A stretch of 64,000 nt of DNA, taken from Rhodospirillaceae bacterium (lineage in GTDB: Bacteria > Pseudomonadota > Alphaproteobacteria > Rhodospirillales > Rhodospirillaceae). Below, piece by piece: positions 8,881 to 17,971 of this stretch. Where the stretch lies: assembly GCA_029243545.1 (NCBI GenBank), contig JAQWRV010000013.1:169219-233218 (forward strand), written 5' to 3'. Made by a program: the position numbers and the translations under genes. Under the pieces are notes generated by a model. It did no database searches and had not been told where the DNA came from. It saw nothing but the letters and a program-made list of their open reading frames with translations. Each line of letters opens with the position of its first letter. Within the stretch, counting starts at the first letter, position 1.

Positions 8881-9729
8881 CTAGTGCATTTCCTCACCGC
8901 CGGTGACATTAATGGATTCACCGGTGATATAGGACGCATCGTCAGAGGCGAAAAACACACACGCATTGGCGGTGTCTGAGGGTAGGCCAACCCGGCCGAG
9001 GGGAATTTTGGTTTTGCGGAAATCCAGCACGCCTTCAGTATCGGTGCCCAGTACCTCACCGCGCCGGGCGTTCTGCACCGCGCCAAGCCCGGTGGTGACA
9101 TGATTGGGACAAACCGCGTTTGATGTAATGCCGTGCTCACCCAGTTCTACTGCTGCGGTACGGGTGAGGCCGATCATGCCGTGCTTGGACGAGGTGTAGT
9201 GAATCAGTAACGGCGCCGGGCTCTTCGCCGCTTGGCTGGCGATGTTTATGATACGTCCGCCCTCACCCTGCCTCACGAACTGTGCCGCCGCGTGTTTGGT
9301 AAACAGGAAAGGCCCGCGCAAATTGACATCAAGCACCACATCCCATTCGTCGATGGAGAGCTCCATCAGCGGCTTCATGATGTAACCAATGCCGGCATTG
9401 TTGACGACGATATCAAGCCGGCCGCAGGTTTTGACGGTATCTGCAATGGTGCGAATGACGTCGTCTTCGGAGCGCACGTCACAGACCATGGTATGAATGG
9501 TGCCGCCGGTGGATGAACGGACGCCATCGGCGACCTCTTCCATTTCCTCAGATGTGCCGATGTTACCGGCAGGGAGATGGTCGCCGGACGGTTTGCCAAT
9601 ATCGGTGATGACAACGGTGGCGCCTTCTTCCGAAAACCGTGTTGCAATGGCTTCTCCCAAGCCCTTCTTCCGCCCTGCGCCGGTAATGACCGCGACTTTG
9701 CCAGCTAAGCGTCCGTTACTGTTAGCCAT
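8881..9729 (-). CDS. FabG-like short-chain dehydrogenase
   Basis: A 282-residue classical SDR with the N-terminal nucleotide motif TGAGRKKGLGEA, VNNAG (VVNNAGIGYIMK), catalytic NIASQAAKSPAP serine region and YTSSK (YxxxK). The C-terminal ITGESINVTGGEEM matches FabG-type quinone or alcohol dehydrogenases. An insertion around residues 45-65 (DIGKPSGDHLPAG) is longer than usual. It differs from the three NYC1-like SDRs nearby. It sits between the HapK-like gene and the unrecognised beta-strand protein, all on the minus strand with short gaps. Confidence 0.88.
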   Translation of the reverse strand: MANSNGRLAGKVAVITGAGRKKGLGEAIATRFSEEGATVVITDIGKPSGDHLPAGNIGTSEEMEEVADGVRSSTGGTIHTMVCDVRSEDDVIRTIADTVKTCGRLDIVVNNAGIGYIMKPLMELSIDEWDVVLDVNLRGPFLFTKHAAAQFVRQGEGGRIINIASQAAKSPAPLLIHYTSSKHGMIGLTRTAAVELGEHGITSNAVCPNHVTTGLGAVQNARRGEVLGTDTEGVLDFRKTKIPLGRVGLPSDTANACVFFASDDASYITGESINVTGGEEMH

Positions 9730-9758
9730 TGATCTTCCCCTGCTGGCCCTTCTGGCAC

Positions 9759-10073
9759 CTAGTCGCTGATATTGTCGCAGAGCATGACGACCGGGCTGTC
9801 GCTAATCTCGCCAAATTTTTGGGAAATGGGCTTTTGTATGTCTGATGCGACGTCTTTATTGAATTGGTCTAAATCATTGATGTCGATAACTTCAATATAG
9901 CGAAAAGGCGCGGCTTCTTCTGAGTGAAACAGATTATTAGCCCGGTAAAGATCAAAACCGTCCACCCCTTTGTGACCACGCACAGTGGGCAGGTCGGCGT
10001 CCTTGGCCCAGGCTTCATAGTCGGCCTCAGACACGCCGTCTTTCAAATTAAACAATACAATGAGAGCGGACAT
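9759..10073 (-). CDS. RedY/HapK-like small protein
   Basis: A 104-residue protein matching the REDY-like HapK family, which I recall from prodigiosin-type pigment clusters. Visible features are FNLKDGVSEADYEAW at the N-terminus, a central GFDLYRANN, and YIEVIDINDLDQF, as expected for a dimeric alpha+beta barrel (ferredoxin-like) fold. Members are usually annotated without a proven activity. No prodigiosin genes are seen here. It is the first gene of a three-gene minus-strand operon with the FabG-like SDR and the unrecognised protein. Confidence 0.75.
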   Translation of the reverse strand: MSALIVLFNLKDGVSEADYEAWAKDADLPTVRGHKGVDGFDLYRANNLFHSEEAAPFRYIEVIDINDLDQFNKDVASDIQKPISQKFGEISDSPVVMLCDNISD

Positions 10074-10190
10074 GACTCGTTCTCCGTCTTTGTGATCCAG
10101 AGACGGTTATAAATGGACAGCGCCTTGAGGGCCAGACCGATCGGTGGCGTGGACAAATGACCAAACTAGGGCACGCCACCGATGGGCAGC

Positions 10191-10436
10191 TTAAGAACTA
10201 AATGTGCTGCCTGGGTTGCCGAACAGCCGCAAGTTTCCAACAGTGTCCAGATCACCACCCTGGCGGGTGACATGGGTTATTAGTAGTCCGTCGACGTCCG
10301 TTTTTATACAGGTAATGGCGACACCGATTCCATCAACTAAGCATCGTTTAGCAATTTGAATGGCGGAATCGGGAATAGCGTCAAAGGTCAGACCAGCGGC
10401 CAAGTCGACGGAGTCTTTGGTCTGGCGGTCAGGCAT
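10191..10436 (-). pseudogene. MmgE/PrpD N-terminal remnant
   Basis: An 81-codon frame resembles the extreme N-terminus of MmgE/PrpD proteins (2-methylcitrate dehydratase family, normally about 450-500 residues). The visible match is LTFDAIPDSAIQIAKRCL followed by VDGIGVAI. The similarity fades at GGDLDTVGNLRLFG and the rest of the gene is missing on both strands. It is most likely a truncated leftover, although a short translated product cannot be excluded. It fills the gap between the HapK-like gene and the HD-domain gene. Confidence 0.6.
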
Positions 10437-10632
10437 GGAACACTGGAACTCTTTAGATGTGGCACCACAGGCTACTCTGGGCCGACGGAACCGAACACCA
10501 AAAAATTAACCACATTGCGGACAAGGCAGGGAGACAGTTGTGGCTTGGCCCTGGGCAGTAGAGAACGACAAATGATACTGTTTGCGCCACCAGCAGCCCA
10601 AAACGGTGTGGCTAATAAGAGAAGCTACCTCC

Positions 10633-11235
10633 ATGGATGACAGCCGAGACATGAAGTCTGACGACCCGACAAACGGCGGAACGAATTTCGCCCCTTGGGT
10701 GCTGCCCATGGTCCGAGAATCCGATTTCACCAAGGCCTTCATTGACCGCATTCTCAGTCACCTGAAGGAGCTGGATGCCACCCGGGCAGAAGGGCCTGGC
10801 TTCAACAAAGTCACACGGCTCGAGCACTGTTTACAAACGGCAACGCTGGCCCATCAGGCCGGTGAAGATGAAGAGTATGTTGTCTGCTGTCTCATTCATG
10901 ACATCGGTGATTTACTGGCACCGTTTAACCACGGAGAGTTTGCCGCCGCACTGCTGGAGCCGTTTATCAGCGAAAAGAACTATTGGCTTGTCGCCAATCA
11001 TCACGCCTTTCAGGGCTACTATTATTTTGAGCACATTGGTCTCGATAAAAACATGCGCGATCAACACCGGGGCCACCCGTATTTCGACGATGCAATCACG
11101 TTTTGCGACAAATACGATATGCCGGCGTTCAACCCGGATTTGAAATACATGAGTCTTAAAGATTTGACGCCCATAGTGCGCCGCGTTCTTTTGGCGCCGA
11201 AAAAATCAATTTGGATAACACAACCGCCGGCTTAG
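10633..11235 (+). CDS. HD-domain protein, PhnZ/MIOX-like
   Basis: A 200-residue protein with an HD-type metal site: His in RLEHCLQTATLAHQAG, the His-Asp pair in CLIHDIGD, then His in FNHGEF, His in NHHAFQGYYYF and a late Asp in ITFCDKYD. This H-HD-H-H-D order fits dinuclear HD proteins, including the mixed-valent di-iron oxygenases of the PhnZ type, as well as phosphohydrolases. The ATG at 10633 is preferred to a TTG at 10582 because the upstream part looks non-coding. It is followed 30 bp later by an MFS gene in the same direction. The substrate is unknown. Confidence 0.8.
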   Translation: MDDSRDMKSDDPTNGGTNFAPWVLPMVRESDFTKAFIDRILSHLKELDATRAEGPGFNKVTRLEHCLQTATLAHQAGEDEEYVVCCLIHDIGDLLAPFNHGEFAAALLEPFISEKNYWLVANHHAFQGYYYFEHIGLDKNMRDQHRGHPYFDDAITFCDKYDMPAFNPDLKYMSLKDLTPIVRRVLLAPKKSIWITQPPA

Positions 11236-11265
11236 TGGCGCGGAATAAGCTTAGGGGAAAAATGC

Positions 11266-12636
11266 ATGGCTGGAGAGCGCGGACCGACGCTGCTGGAGCG
11301 CTACCCACCCGACCTGGCTGGGCGTCACATCCTCATATACTGGTTTAGGCCCGGGTATACGGGCGTGAATATTCTTACCCTGCTGTATGCAACCATCTTC
11401 AGCCTGACCATGCTGACGATGGTCAATTTCGTTCAGCCCTATTTGCTGGAAGAAGTTTTTCATATTCCCCGCGCAGATCAAGGATCGCTTACAGGCCAGC
11501 TTGCCGCCCTACAGGAAGCCGTCGTTATTCTACTCATGGGTCTAACCGGCGCATTGTCGGACCGCACGGGGCGGCGTGTTTTATTTAGCATTGGCTTTGT
11601 CGTTCTCGCCGCCGGCTACTTTATTTACCCTCTGGCGGACTCCCTTGCCCAAATTTACATCTTCCGGGCCATGGTTGCGGTCGGAGCGGCCATGGTGCCG
11701 GTCATGCTCAGCGCCTGTCTTGTCGACATCATCCAAGAATGCACCCGGGGGAAATGGCTGGGCACCACCTCCGTTTTCAACGGTATCGGCGTGCTGCTCA
11801 TGAGTTCTACCTTTGGCCAACTTCCCGCACGGCTCGAGGCTATGGGCTATAGCGGCGCGGAAGCGGGGCAATACACCTTTTGGATCGCATCGGCAGTGGG
11901 ACTCGTTACAGCCCTCTTGTTGCATTTGGGACTTAAAGGTGGGCCTCCACCTGAAGTAAAAGACAAACCGAGCGTTCTGAAAAACTTGATGCGCGGCGTT
12001 GCAGAAGCCAAGCGTAACCCACGCATTGCCCTCGCTTACTCGAGCGCGTTTATTTCCCGTGGAGATTTGGTGGTCGTCGGCACCTTCTTTTCGCTGTGGT
12101 TTGTGCAAGTGGGCGTCGAGCAAGGCTTGAGCACTGGACAGGCCATGGCGCGTGCCGGGTTTTTGTTTGGCGCAGTCATCCAACTCTCCGCCATGTGCTG
12201 GGCGTTCTTCATGGGTCTCATCTGCGACAAAGTGAACCGTGTCACAGGCGTCATCATCGGGTTCTCCATAGCCGCAACGGGTTATCTCTTCATGGGCTCT
12301 ATTGGCGACCCCTATGCAGCTGGAAGTTTGATCATCTTCGCCTGCGTCATCACCGGCATGGGAGAAACGTCCACTGTGATCGCATCCGGTGCACTATTGG
12401 GACAGGAAGCACCTCCTGAATACCGGGGGGCTGTGGTGGGCGTGTTCAACAAGTCCGGCGCCATCGGCATTATGGTGGCGACTTTACTGGGCGGTTATTT
12501 AGTTGATCAATTCGACGGCAACGCACCGTTCACCATGATGGGCATCGCCAACGCCATTGTTTTGTCGGCGGCAATTGCAGTGCGGTTGTGGGCTAATGAG
12601 CCAACACCCCAGGCCGCAGCAACACCGGCGAAATAA
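11266..12636 (+). CDS. MFS transporter
   Basis: A 456-residue 12-helix major facilitator. It has GALSDRTGRRVLFSIGF between helices 2 and 3 and GLICDKVNRVTGVIIGF in the second half, and GQEAPPEYRGAVVGVF near helix 10, which closely parallels the transporter at 4421-5794. The start is supported by GGGGAAAAATGC. It is co-directional with the HD-domain gene and converges with the glycosidase-like gene with 3 bp between stops. Probably an importer or exporter of an organic substrate for the neighbouring enzymes. Confidence 0.88.
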   Translation: MAGERGPTLLERYPPDLAGRHILIYWFRPGYTGVNILTLLYATIFSLTMLTMVNFVQPYLLEEVFHIPRADQGSLTGQLAALQEAVVILLMGLTGALSDRTGRRVLFSIGFVVLAAGYFIYPLADSLAQIYIFRAMVAVGAAMVPVMLSACLVDIIQECTRGKWLGTTSVFNGIGVLLMSSTFGQLPARLEAMGYSGAEAGQYTFWIASAVGLVTALLLHLGLKGGPPPEVKDKPSVLKNLMRGVAEAKRNPRIALAYSSAFISRGDLVVVGTFFSLWFVQVGVEQGLSTGQAMARAGFLFGAVIQLSAMCWAFFMGLICDKVNRVTGVIIGFSIAATGYLFMGSIGDPYAAGSLIIFACVITGMGETSTVIASGALLGQEAPPEYRGAVVGVFNKSGAIGIMVATLLGGYLVDQFDGNAPFTMMGIANAIVLSAAIAVRLWANEPTPQAAATPAK

Positions 12637-12639
12637 AGC

Positions 12640-13689
12640 TTAAGCGTTAATCCGCTCGAAGCCGCGCAGGTCACCGGACTTGGATATGGCCATGCCGATA
12701 CCCCGCTGCGAGGCATTGGGTCCTTGCGGGTCGGCAAAGCCGAAGTAGGTCATCCACAATTCATTGCCGCGAATGCAAAGCTGTGGGTTCGCGACGTTAT
12801 AGTCATCCCAGGCACCAAGCGGTGCGGCGGTAAAAATAGGCCCGTCAAACTGACGCCGCCAGGTGAGGCCATCATCGGAAACGGCTACTCCAATCGTGCG
12901 TTGTTGCTTCTTTTCGGGCCGGCCATCGACAGCGGTGTAAATCATCATCCATTCCGCGCCGGCACCATCAATGTTGTGCAGAACCTGGCGGGTGATCATG
13001 CCATTGGAATCGTAATAGCGGGGATCATCGCTCCAGGTTTGGGGCCCGAGATAGGTCCACGTTTCGAGATCTTCTGAGGCCCATACCCGGGAGACCCAGC
13101 CGATAAAGTCTTTATCCTTAATCGTGACCTGGAGGTATGTGCGGTTGCCAACTTGATAGGTGTTGGGAAACGCACCGTAGATTTCGCCGTCGAGCCCGAC
13201 CAGCGCGCCGCCAAATGCTTTACCCGGTTTGCGTTGCCAATGAATGCCGTCTTCACTGACCGCCAGACCGGCGTGCAGGTTGTAGCCTGGAAACGCATAT
13301 GTGGGATTAGCGGAGTCCGGCGTGCCCGTATCACCGCCGTAATACCAGTGATGCCAGAGACCATCGCGAAACTCGATATCACCCGTACCCACATGAACGC
13401 TATCAAAAGCCTTCGGATTCTCGTCGGCGACCATGACCGCCCCGCCCTTAAGTGGGCCATCATAGAGAGTCCAATCGAGACCATCATCCGAGGTCATCAT
13501 AGCAATGGAGCCGGTGCCCAAAGCCGGTGCGAGACCAGCCGGAAAATCGGCGCTGCGGCCGTAGTACCAGATACAGTACTTCTCCAGCACCGGGTTCCAG
13601 CGCATCATCGCTCCGCCTACCTTGGCGTCGTCGCAACGCCCCGCTGGGCCGGTGTTAAAGAGAAAACCTGGCTGTCCGCTACCTGTCAT
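12640..13689 (-). CDS. Five-bladed beta-propeller glycosidase-like protein
   Basis: This 349-residue protein has repeated blade motifs of the GH32/43/68-type propellers: SDDGLDWTLYDGP, SEDGIHWQRKPGK, ASEDLETWTYLGP and SDDGLTWRRQFDGP, with metal- or sugar-facing acidic residues between them. No signal peptide is visible, so it would act in the cytoplasm unless exported another way. Family resemblance alone does not prove a glycosidase; the canonical catalytic trio cannot be assigned by eye. It starts a minus-strand series (propeller, YaiI-like, unrecognised exported protein, DUF1838, two more propellers), although each may have its own promoter. Confidence 0.7.
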   Translation of the reverse strand: MTGSGQPGFLFNTGPAGRCDDAKVGGAMMRWNPVLEKYCIWYYGRSADFPAGLAPALGTGSIAMMTSDDGLDWTLYDGPLKGGAVMVADENPKAFDSVHVGTGDIEFRDGLWHHWYYGGDTGTPDSANPTYAFPGYNLHAGLAVSEDGIHWQRKPGKAFGGALVGLDGEIYGAFPNTYQVGNRTYLQVTIKDKDFIGWVSRVWASEDLETWTYLGPQTWSDDPRYYDSNGMITRQVLHNIDGAGAEWMMIYTAVDGRPEKKQQRTIGVAVSDDGLTWRRQFDGPIFTAAPLGAWDDYNVANPQLCIRGNELWMTYFGFADPQGPNASQRGIGMAISKSGDLRGFERINA

Positions 13690-13713
13690 AGTGTGCCCGT
13701 CATAATGCGCCTG

Positions 13714-14169
13714 TCATGTGGTTCTAACCCTCATCTTCTGCACAGCATCTTCCAAAGCCGAAAGAAACCGGGAGCGGTCTGCCTTAGCGAATCCGGGATG
13801 ATGGTCCTTGATCTCCCCGGTGTCGCGCAAGTGTGTTTTCAAATCGCGCATGGCCAAAGCCATACCGATGCTGTCTTCGGTGAAGGGTTTCCCTGTGTGA
13901 CCCAAGGCTGCCGCGCCTTTTTCGATGCAGCGCCCTGCCAGAGGGATATCGCCGGTGATGCAGATATCCCCGTCGCTGATGTGTTCGGCGATCCAATCAT
14001 CAGCCACATCGGGACCTTCAGGCACGACCACTTTATTGACCAAGGGGCCGTCGGGTTTGCGCAACCAGGTATTGCCGACCACGTGTATCTGCATGTTATG
14101 GCGTTCGGCCACACGCAACACTTCGTCTTTCACCGGACAAGCGTCCGCATCGATATAAATTTCAGTCAT
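13714..14169 (-). CDS. yaiI: YaiI/YqxD family (UPF0178) protein
   Basis: A 151-residue protein of the conserved YaiI/YqxD family. Diagnostic features are the N-terminal IYIDADACPVKDE, the GPDVADDWIAEHISDGDI stretch and ITGDIPLAGRCIEKGA. The fold is PIN-like, with acidic residues (DADACP, D in ADDWI, TGDIPLA) that could bind metal, so a nuclease-type role is suspected for the family but not proven. It is unrelated in theme to its neighbours, and the full length matches the family. Confidence 0.92.
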   Translation of the reverse strand: MTEIYIDADACPVKDEVLRVAERHNMQIHVVGNTWLRKPDGPLVNKVVVPEGPDVADDWIAEHISDGDICITGDIPLAGRCIEKGAAALGHTGKPFTEDSIGMALAMRDLKTHLRDTGEIKDHHPGFAKADRSRFLSALEDAVQKMRVRTT

Positions 14170-14178
14170 GAGGGTGTC

Positions 14179-14967
14179 TTAGAGGTCACCGTCAAATTCG
14201 ACCAACTGATAGCGCGACCCGATAACGGTGTACTCGTGCTGTATCATGACCCGGTCGGGGCCGGTAACCCACACCTCTGTGTTTTCTCCAAAATTGTAAT
14301 GCTCCGTATCAAACGTTCCAGCAGGGACCGTAAGCGTTTCCATGCCGAGAAACTCAAGCGCGATCGGGTTGATGGCGCAAAGCACACTGCGGCGCGCCGC
14401 ACCCATGGTGCAGAGGGAATGCATTTGCTCGCCGCCTTTGATCATGTCGTAGCCGGCCCCGTAATGCCAACCGTCGGCTGATATGGGATGCAGCAGCAGC
14501 GTGAAGGTGTCGGGCAAATCAATCGTTTCATTGAAGTGTTCGGTGGGGCTATTGACCGACACCCGCAGGACATCACCATCAACGGCAAAGTGACCCGCAC
14601 CCAAAAACGAGCCGGCGAAATACACATCGGCGAAGGCACTGATGGGCCGGAACGTCTTGGCATCGGAATGCATCACCATGTTGATCTGGGTGCCGCCGCC
14701 GGAATCATTGAGGAAAGACCGGAGTGTACGTGTGCCGTCGGATTGCACGGTCATGGTCCAGCGGTCTTCACCGCAGGGTTCGCCGTCCGTCAAGCCGGTA
14801 CAGACATGCACACCGGACAGCATGCGTTCAACAATTGGAGGACCTGAATATCCCGCTTCTGCGCCTTCCTGCAGTTCGGCATCCTCTTGAGCAAATGCAG
14901 ACGCGCTAAAACCGCAGAGAACAAGACTCGACAAAATTCGTGTTGTGCGTGCCGTTGTATGTGACAT
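14179..14967 (-). CDS. Unrecognised exported protein, paralogue family of three
   Basis: A 262-residue protein with a Sec signal peptide (RILSSLVLCGFSASAFA, cleavage near residue 26). The mature part belongs to the same family as 8089-8856 and 44806-45498: TVQSDGTRTLRSF, a middle GxxHFAVDGDVL, and AGTFDTEHYNFGE followed by EVWVTGPDRV and YQLVEFDGDL. Unlike its relatives it is exported, which places the family's ligand or partner in the periplasm for this copy. It precedes the YaiI-like gene by 9 bp. No function recognised. Confidence 0.75.
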   Translation of the reverse strand: MSHTTARTTRILSSLVLCGFSASAFAQEDAELQEGAEAGYSGPPIVERMLSGVHVCTGLTDGEPCGEDRWTMTVQSDGTRTLRSFLNDSGGGTQINMVMHSDAKTFRPISAFADVYFAGSFLGAGHFAVDGDVLRVSVNSPTEHFNETIDLPDTFTLLLHPISADGWHYGAGYDMIKGGEQMHSLCTMGAARRSVLCAINPIALEFLGMETLTVPAGTFDTEHYNFGENTEVWVTGPDRVMIQHEYTVIGSRYQLVEFDGDL

Positions 14968-15038
14968 GAGGCCTCTCCCGATTAACGAGGAACCCTAACA
15001 CAGAGATACGCGCGCCTAAATCAGCGTGCTAAGCACGC

Positions 15039-15932
15039 CTATATCAACGTGTTGCCTTCCCAGTTCTGCCAGTCGGAAAGGAACTTGGGTTCCCGCTCCT
15101 TGATGGCGGCCAAGGTGTCGTCGGGCATATCATCGAAACCAGCGACTTTTTGGCCGAAGCCACGGCCGGGCATGAGGCCATCGTGTTCCCCCATCTCCTG
15201 CCAGGCGCGCCAGTCGATGTAGTCCTGAATGGCGTAGGTGGCTGGGACATTGAGCATGTCCGGATCAGCCAGATGACTGAGCTTGGCGTGGTACTGGATG
15301 TAATCGTAGAAGACCAGAAGCCTGCCGTTGGGACCTGGGAACTTGGCCGAGAGATCATGATTAAGAACAACATCATCGCCAACGACGCGTGCCGGACCGA
15401 CTTTATGATCGATGGGCAGCTCCTGCCCGTTCTGTGACATGGCATGCGCCGTATGGACTGTGGTGACCGGCCCTGACTTGAGGTATTCCACATCGTTCAT
15501 AGCGCCGGTGTACGGGTTCTTGAGTTTGTCGATGACCTTGCCCGTTTCCAGATCACAATGAAACGCCACTTCACGGCGGGTCATGGTGAAAGAGCCATCG
15601 CCATTGTTGGTGTGCTCGACAATCAATGCGCCACGCGACGTGTGCAGCGGCGTGACGTCTTTGCCAACAATGCCGTAGCGGTAAATTTCATGCCACGCCA
15701 TGACCACTTCATTGCCGGAGCTGCCGGCGGTGCGGATAAAGGCGTAAAACAAACCTTCGTCGGTGGTGAGGTCCAGTTCATGACCGGCCGCTTGAGCAGA
15801 TGAGATCAAGCCGCCGCCGCTATCGGCCCCTCCTTGATCGGCGGGCGAGCGGGACGCCATAAAACTGGTGGCAAAACCACCTAGACCAGCGGCGCCAAAG
15901 GCCATCGTACGGCGTGAAACTGTTTTAGACAT
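15039..15932 (-). CDS. DUF1838 family protein, Tat-exported
   Basis: A 297-residue protein with a twin-arginine leader (VSRRTMAFGAAGLGGF) and a mature domain like DUF1838: a REVAFHCDLETGKVIDKL strand pair, NPYTGAMNDVEYL, and a C-terminal WRAWQEMGEHDGLMPGRGFG segment. The family is recurrent in environmental proteobacteria and has no established activity that I know of. It lies 106 bp downstream of the beta-propeller gene at 15947 in the same direction. A cofactor-containing fold is suggested by Tat export, but none is identifiable. Confidence 0.82.
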   Translation of the reverse strand: MSKTVSRRTMAFGAAGLGGFATSFMASRSPADQGGADSGGGLISSAQAAGHELDLTTDEGLFYAFIRTAGSSGNEVVMAWHEIYRYGIVGKDVTPLHTSRGALIVEHTNNGDGSFTMTRREVAFHCDLETGKVIDKLKNPYTGAMNDVEYLKSGPVTTVHTAHAMSQNGQELPIDHKVGPARVVGDDVVLNHDLSAKFPGPNGRLLVFYDYIQYHAKLSHLADPDMLNVPATYAIQDYIDWRAWQEMGEHDGLMPGRGFGQKVAGFDDMPDDTLAAIKEREPKFLSDWQNWEGNTLI

Positions 15933-15946
15933 ATTTTCAATTTTCT

Positions 15947-16906
15947 TTATCCAACAAACTCAGCGACACCCGCGAGGGCGCGTTCAACATCGACTTGGGT
16001 GGACCCCACGGTTTCACCGCTGTCTTTATCAATCTTCAGCACCGTGCCGTTAAAGAAAGACGTCACGAGGATATGTTTCTGATCAGCGCTTTCTTTGATG
16101 GTCGCCCAGCCCGGCCCTTCCAGCGGATAGGTGCGGGCCACCTTGCCGTCTTCGTCGATCACCTCGAACTTAGCGCCGCGGGTCACCAGCAACTGACCGC
16201 CTGCACAATAGTTGAGACACAAAATATACTCTCGCTGGTCTTCAGGCAGGGTGTAGAGATCTTCCATTTGCCGGTTGTTGACGATGTCAAATCGCATGAT
16301 GCGTTTTGAGGTTTCCGTGGTGTAGGTGATGTACTGCTCGCTCGGATGCAGCGTGCAGCTGGTCACTCCTAAATAGCCCGCGAAACTGGTGGACGTTTCG
16401 GTCTCATAGGTTTCCAGCAATGTACCGTCGGGCGCGAACTTATAGACATTGCCATCACCGACCTTATCGCCCGCCCCGGGTAACGTTTTTTGCATGGGAC
16501 GGTATTTTTCCGGCACATCGCTTATGGTGCCTGTGATGTGTTCGTAGAGAAATAAATTCCCCGCTTTGTCGAAGAAGCCGCTGGACCAGGGACGCTTGGG
16601 GTAAACCGCGTTAGGCAAACGCTTGCCGTCTTTACCGACCTGCAAGATCGCGTGATCCGATGTATCGAAGGCCCAGAGCACGCCGTCCAATCCGAACATC
16701 AAGCCTTTGACCAGGTGCGTGGTGTCCGGTGTGTGCAATATGGCCTTCTGATTAAAACCCTTATCAAACTGAAAGATGCGGCCATCGCCCGCATGATCAT
16801 CGTCAGCGACGTTCAGTAGTGTGGCGCCGAGGAAAATGTCACCTAGCGCGAAGGGCTGGAGCGAGTCTGAACCCACTTCAGGCTTAATAACGAGATCGTC
16901 AGGCAT
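15947..16906 (-). CDS. NHL/SMP-30-like beta-propeller protein
   Basis: A 319-residue protein with repeated propeller strands (HAGDGRIFQFDKGFNQ; GLMFGLDGVLWAFDT; GYLGVTSCTLHPSEQ; LVTRGAKFEVIDEDG; HILVTSFFNGTVLKI). No signal peptide is visible. It is a tandem paralogue of the next gene upstream (16931-17854), matching it in DDDHAGDGR and in the C-terminal ERALAGV end. Such propellers are often lactonase- or gluconolactonase-like, but no metal site can be confirmed here. The start at 16906 has GAGGA upstream. Confidence 0.78.
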   Translation of the reverse strand: MPDDLVIKPEVGSDSLQPFALGDIFLGATLLNVADDDHAGDGRIFQFDKGFNQKAILHTPDTTHLVKGLMFGLDGVLWAFDTSDHAILQVGKDGKRLPNAVYPKRPWSSGFFDKAGNLFLYEHITGTISDVPEKYRPMQKTLPGAGDKVGDGNVYKFAPDGTLLETYETETSTSFAGYLGVTSCTLHPSEQYITYTTETSKRIMRFDIVNNRQMEDLYTLPEDQREYILCLNYCAGGQLLVTRGAKFEVIDEDGKVARTYPLEGPGWATIKESADQKHILVTSFFNGTVLKIDKDSGETVGSTQVDVERALAGVAEFVG

Positions 16907-16930
16907 AGCGTCCTCTGATTATTTGGTTGT

Positions 16931-17854
16931 TTATCCGGGGTACTGAATGACGCCGGCCAAAGCGCGTTCGATGTTGAGCGCTACACTGGCGACCTTCTCA
17001 CCACCATCTATTTTGAACTTGGCGACTTCTCCGGTGAAGAAATTGCCGGAGTAAATATGCTCATTGTCGAGCGCGCCGCCAATGACCGCCCAGCCAAAAC
17101 CCTCTTGCGGCATGGTGTGGAGAATGTCGCCGGTTTGCGGATCGAGAAATTCGACCTTGGCGCCGCGGCTGAGCATCAAGCGACCATCTGGCATGTAAGC
17201 AAGAAAGAACACGAAGCCTTCGCGGCCTTCAGGATAGACGACCAAGGGATCAAGCTGTTTGCCGTCTACCGCATCGAAGCGCCTGACCTCGTTGGAGGTT
17301 TCGGTGACGTAAAGCAGGGTGCGGTCGTCGGGTAGCAAGATGGCACTGGTAACACCGAGGAATCCAGCCATACCGCCCTGGGTTTCTGGCTTGTACTCCC
17401 CTGATAGTTTTTTATCCGGACCGTATTTGAAAATTTTACCTTCGCCAATCGCACCAGCGTCGTTGATGGGATTGGCGTGGGTCCCAGGCAGGTTTGCGTC
17501 GCTACACAAATGTTCACCGAAGATCATGGAGCCGTCCGCCATGAAATTGAGGCTGGATAGAGCGCGCGCCGCCAGACCGTCAACCACGGATACAGCACAG
17601 GTTTTCGGGTCAATGTTCAGCGCCATGTGAATGTGCTGATCGAAGGCCCACAGCGTGCCATCAGGCGCAAAGCTCAACCCGTTAACGAGGTGCGTGGTTT
17701 CCTTGATCCACAACACGCCTTTTTCATTGAGATCGGCGTCGTATTGCAAAAGGCGGCCGTCGCCGGCGTGATCATCATCAGGATTGTTGAGTACGGTGCA
17801 GGCGACGATGACGTCGCCTTTTTCGAAAGGCTGCATTGTTTTTTCGTGCGCCAT
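16931..17854 (-). CDS. NHL/SMP-30-like beta-propeller protein (tandem paralogue)
   Basis: A 307-residue protein sharing HAGDGRLLQYDADLNE, GLSFAPDGTLWAFDQ, GFLGVTSAILLPDDR and ERALAGVIQYPG with its neighbour at 15947. The ATG at 17854 is preferred (GAGGTCTCCC just upstream) over an in-frame ATG four codons earlier. It has no leader peptide and is probably cytoplasmic. The pair most likely arose by tandem duplication; substrates may have diverged. Possibly a lactone hydrolase or a structural sensor, but I cannot tell. Confidence 0.78.
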   Translation of the reverse strand: MAHEKTMQPFEKGDVIVACTVLNNPDDDHAGDGRLLQYDADLNEKGVLWIKETTHLVNGLSFAPDGTLWAFDQHIHMALNIDPKTCAVSVVDGLAARALSSLNFMADGSMIFGEHLCSDANLPGTHANPINDAGAIGEGKIFKYGPDKKLSGEYKPETQGGMAGFLGVTSAILLPDDRTLLYVTETSNEVRRFDAVDGKQLDPLVVYPEGREGFVFFLAYMPDGRLMLSRGAKVEFLDPQTGDILHTMPQEGFGWAVIGGALDNEHIYSGNFFTGEVAKFKIDGGEKVASVALNIERALAGVIQYPG

Positions 17855-17971
17855 GGGAGACCTCATTCGTTTTTTGATTTATGCCATTAGTAAAGACCAC
17901 TCGCAGTGGCGCAACAACACCCGGCGCTCTTGAGGTGACCATAAGATGGTTAGAATAGCCGGTCCGTATAC

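Noticed and set aside
9759..10073. A prodigiosin-type pigment pathway because of the HapK-like protein
   Set aside because: No other prodigiosin genes are present in the window.
13153..14481. A long plus-strand frame (442 codons) opposite the glycosidase-like and YaiI-like genes
   Set aside because: It is the antisense shadow of well-supported genes, with no family pattern of its own.
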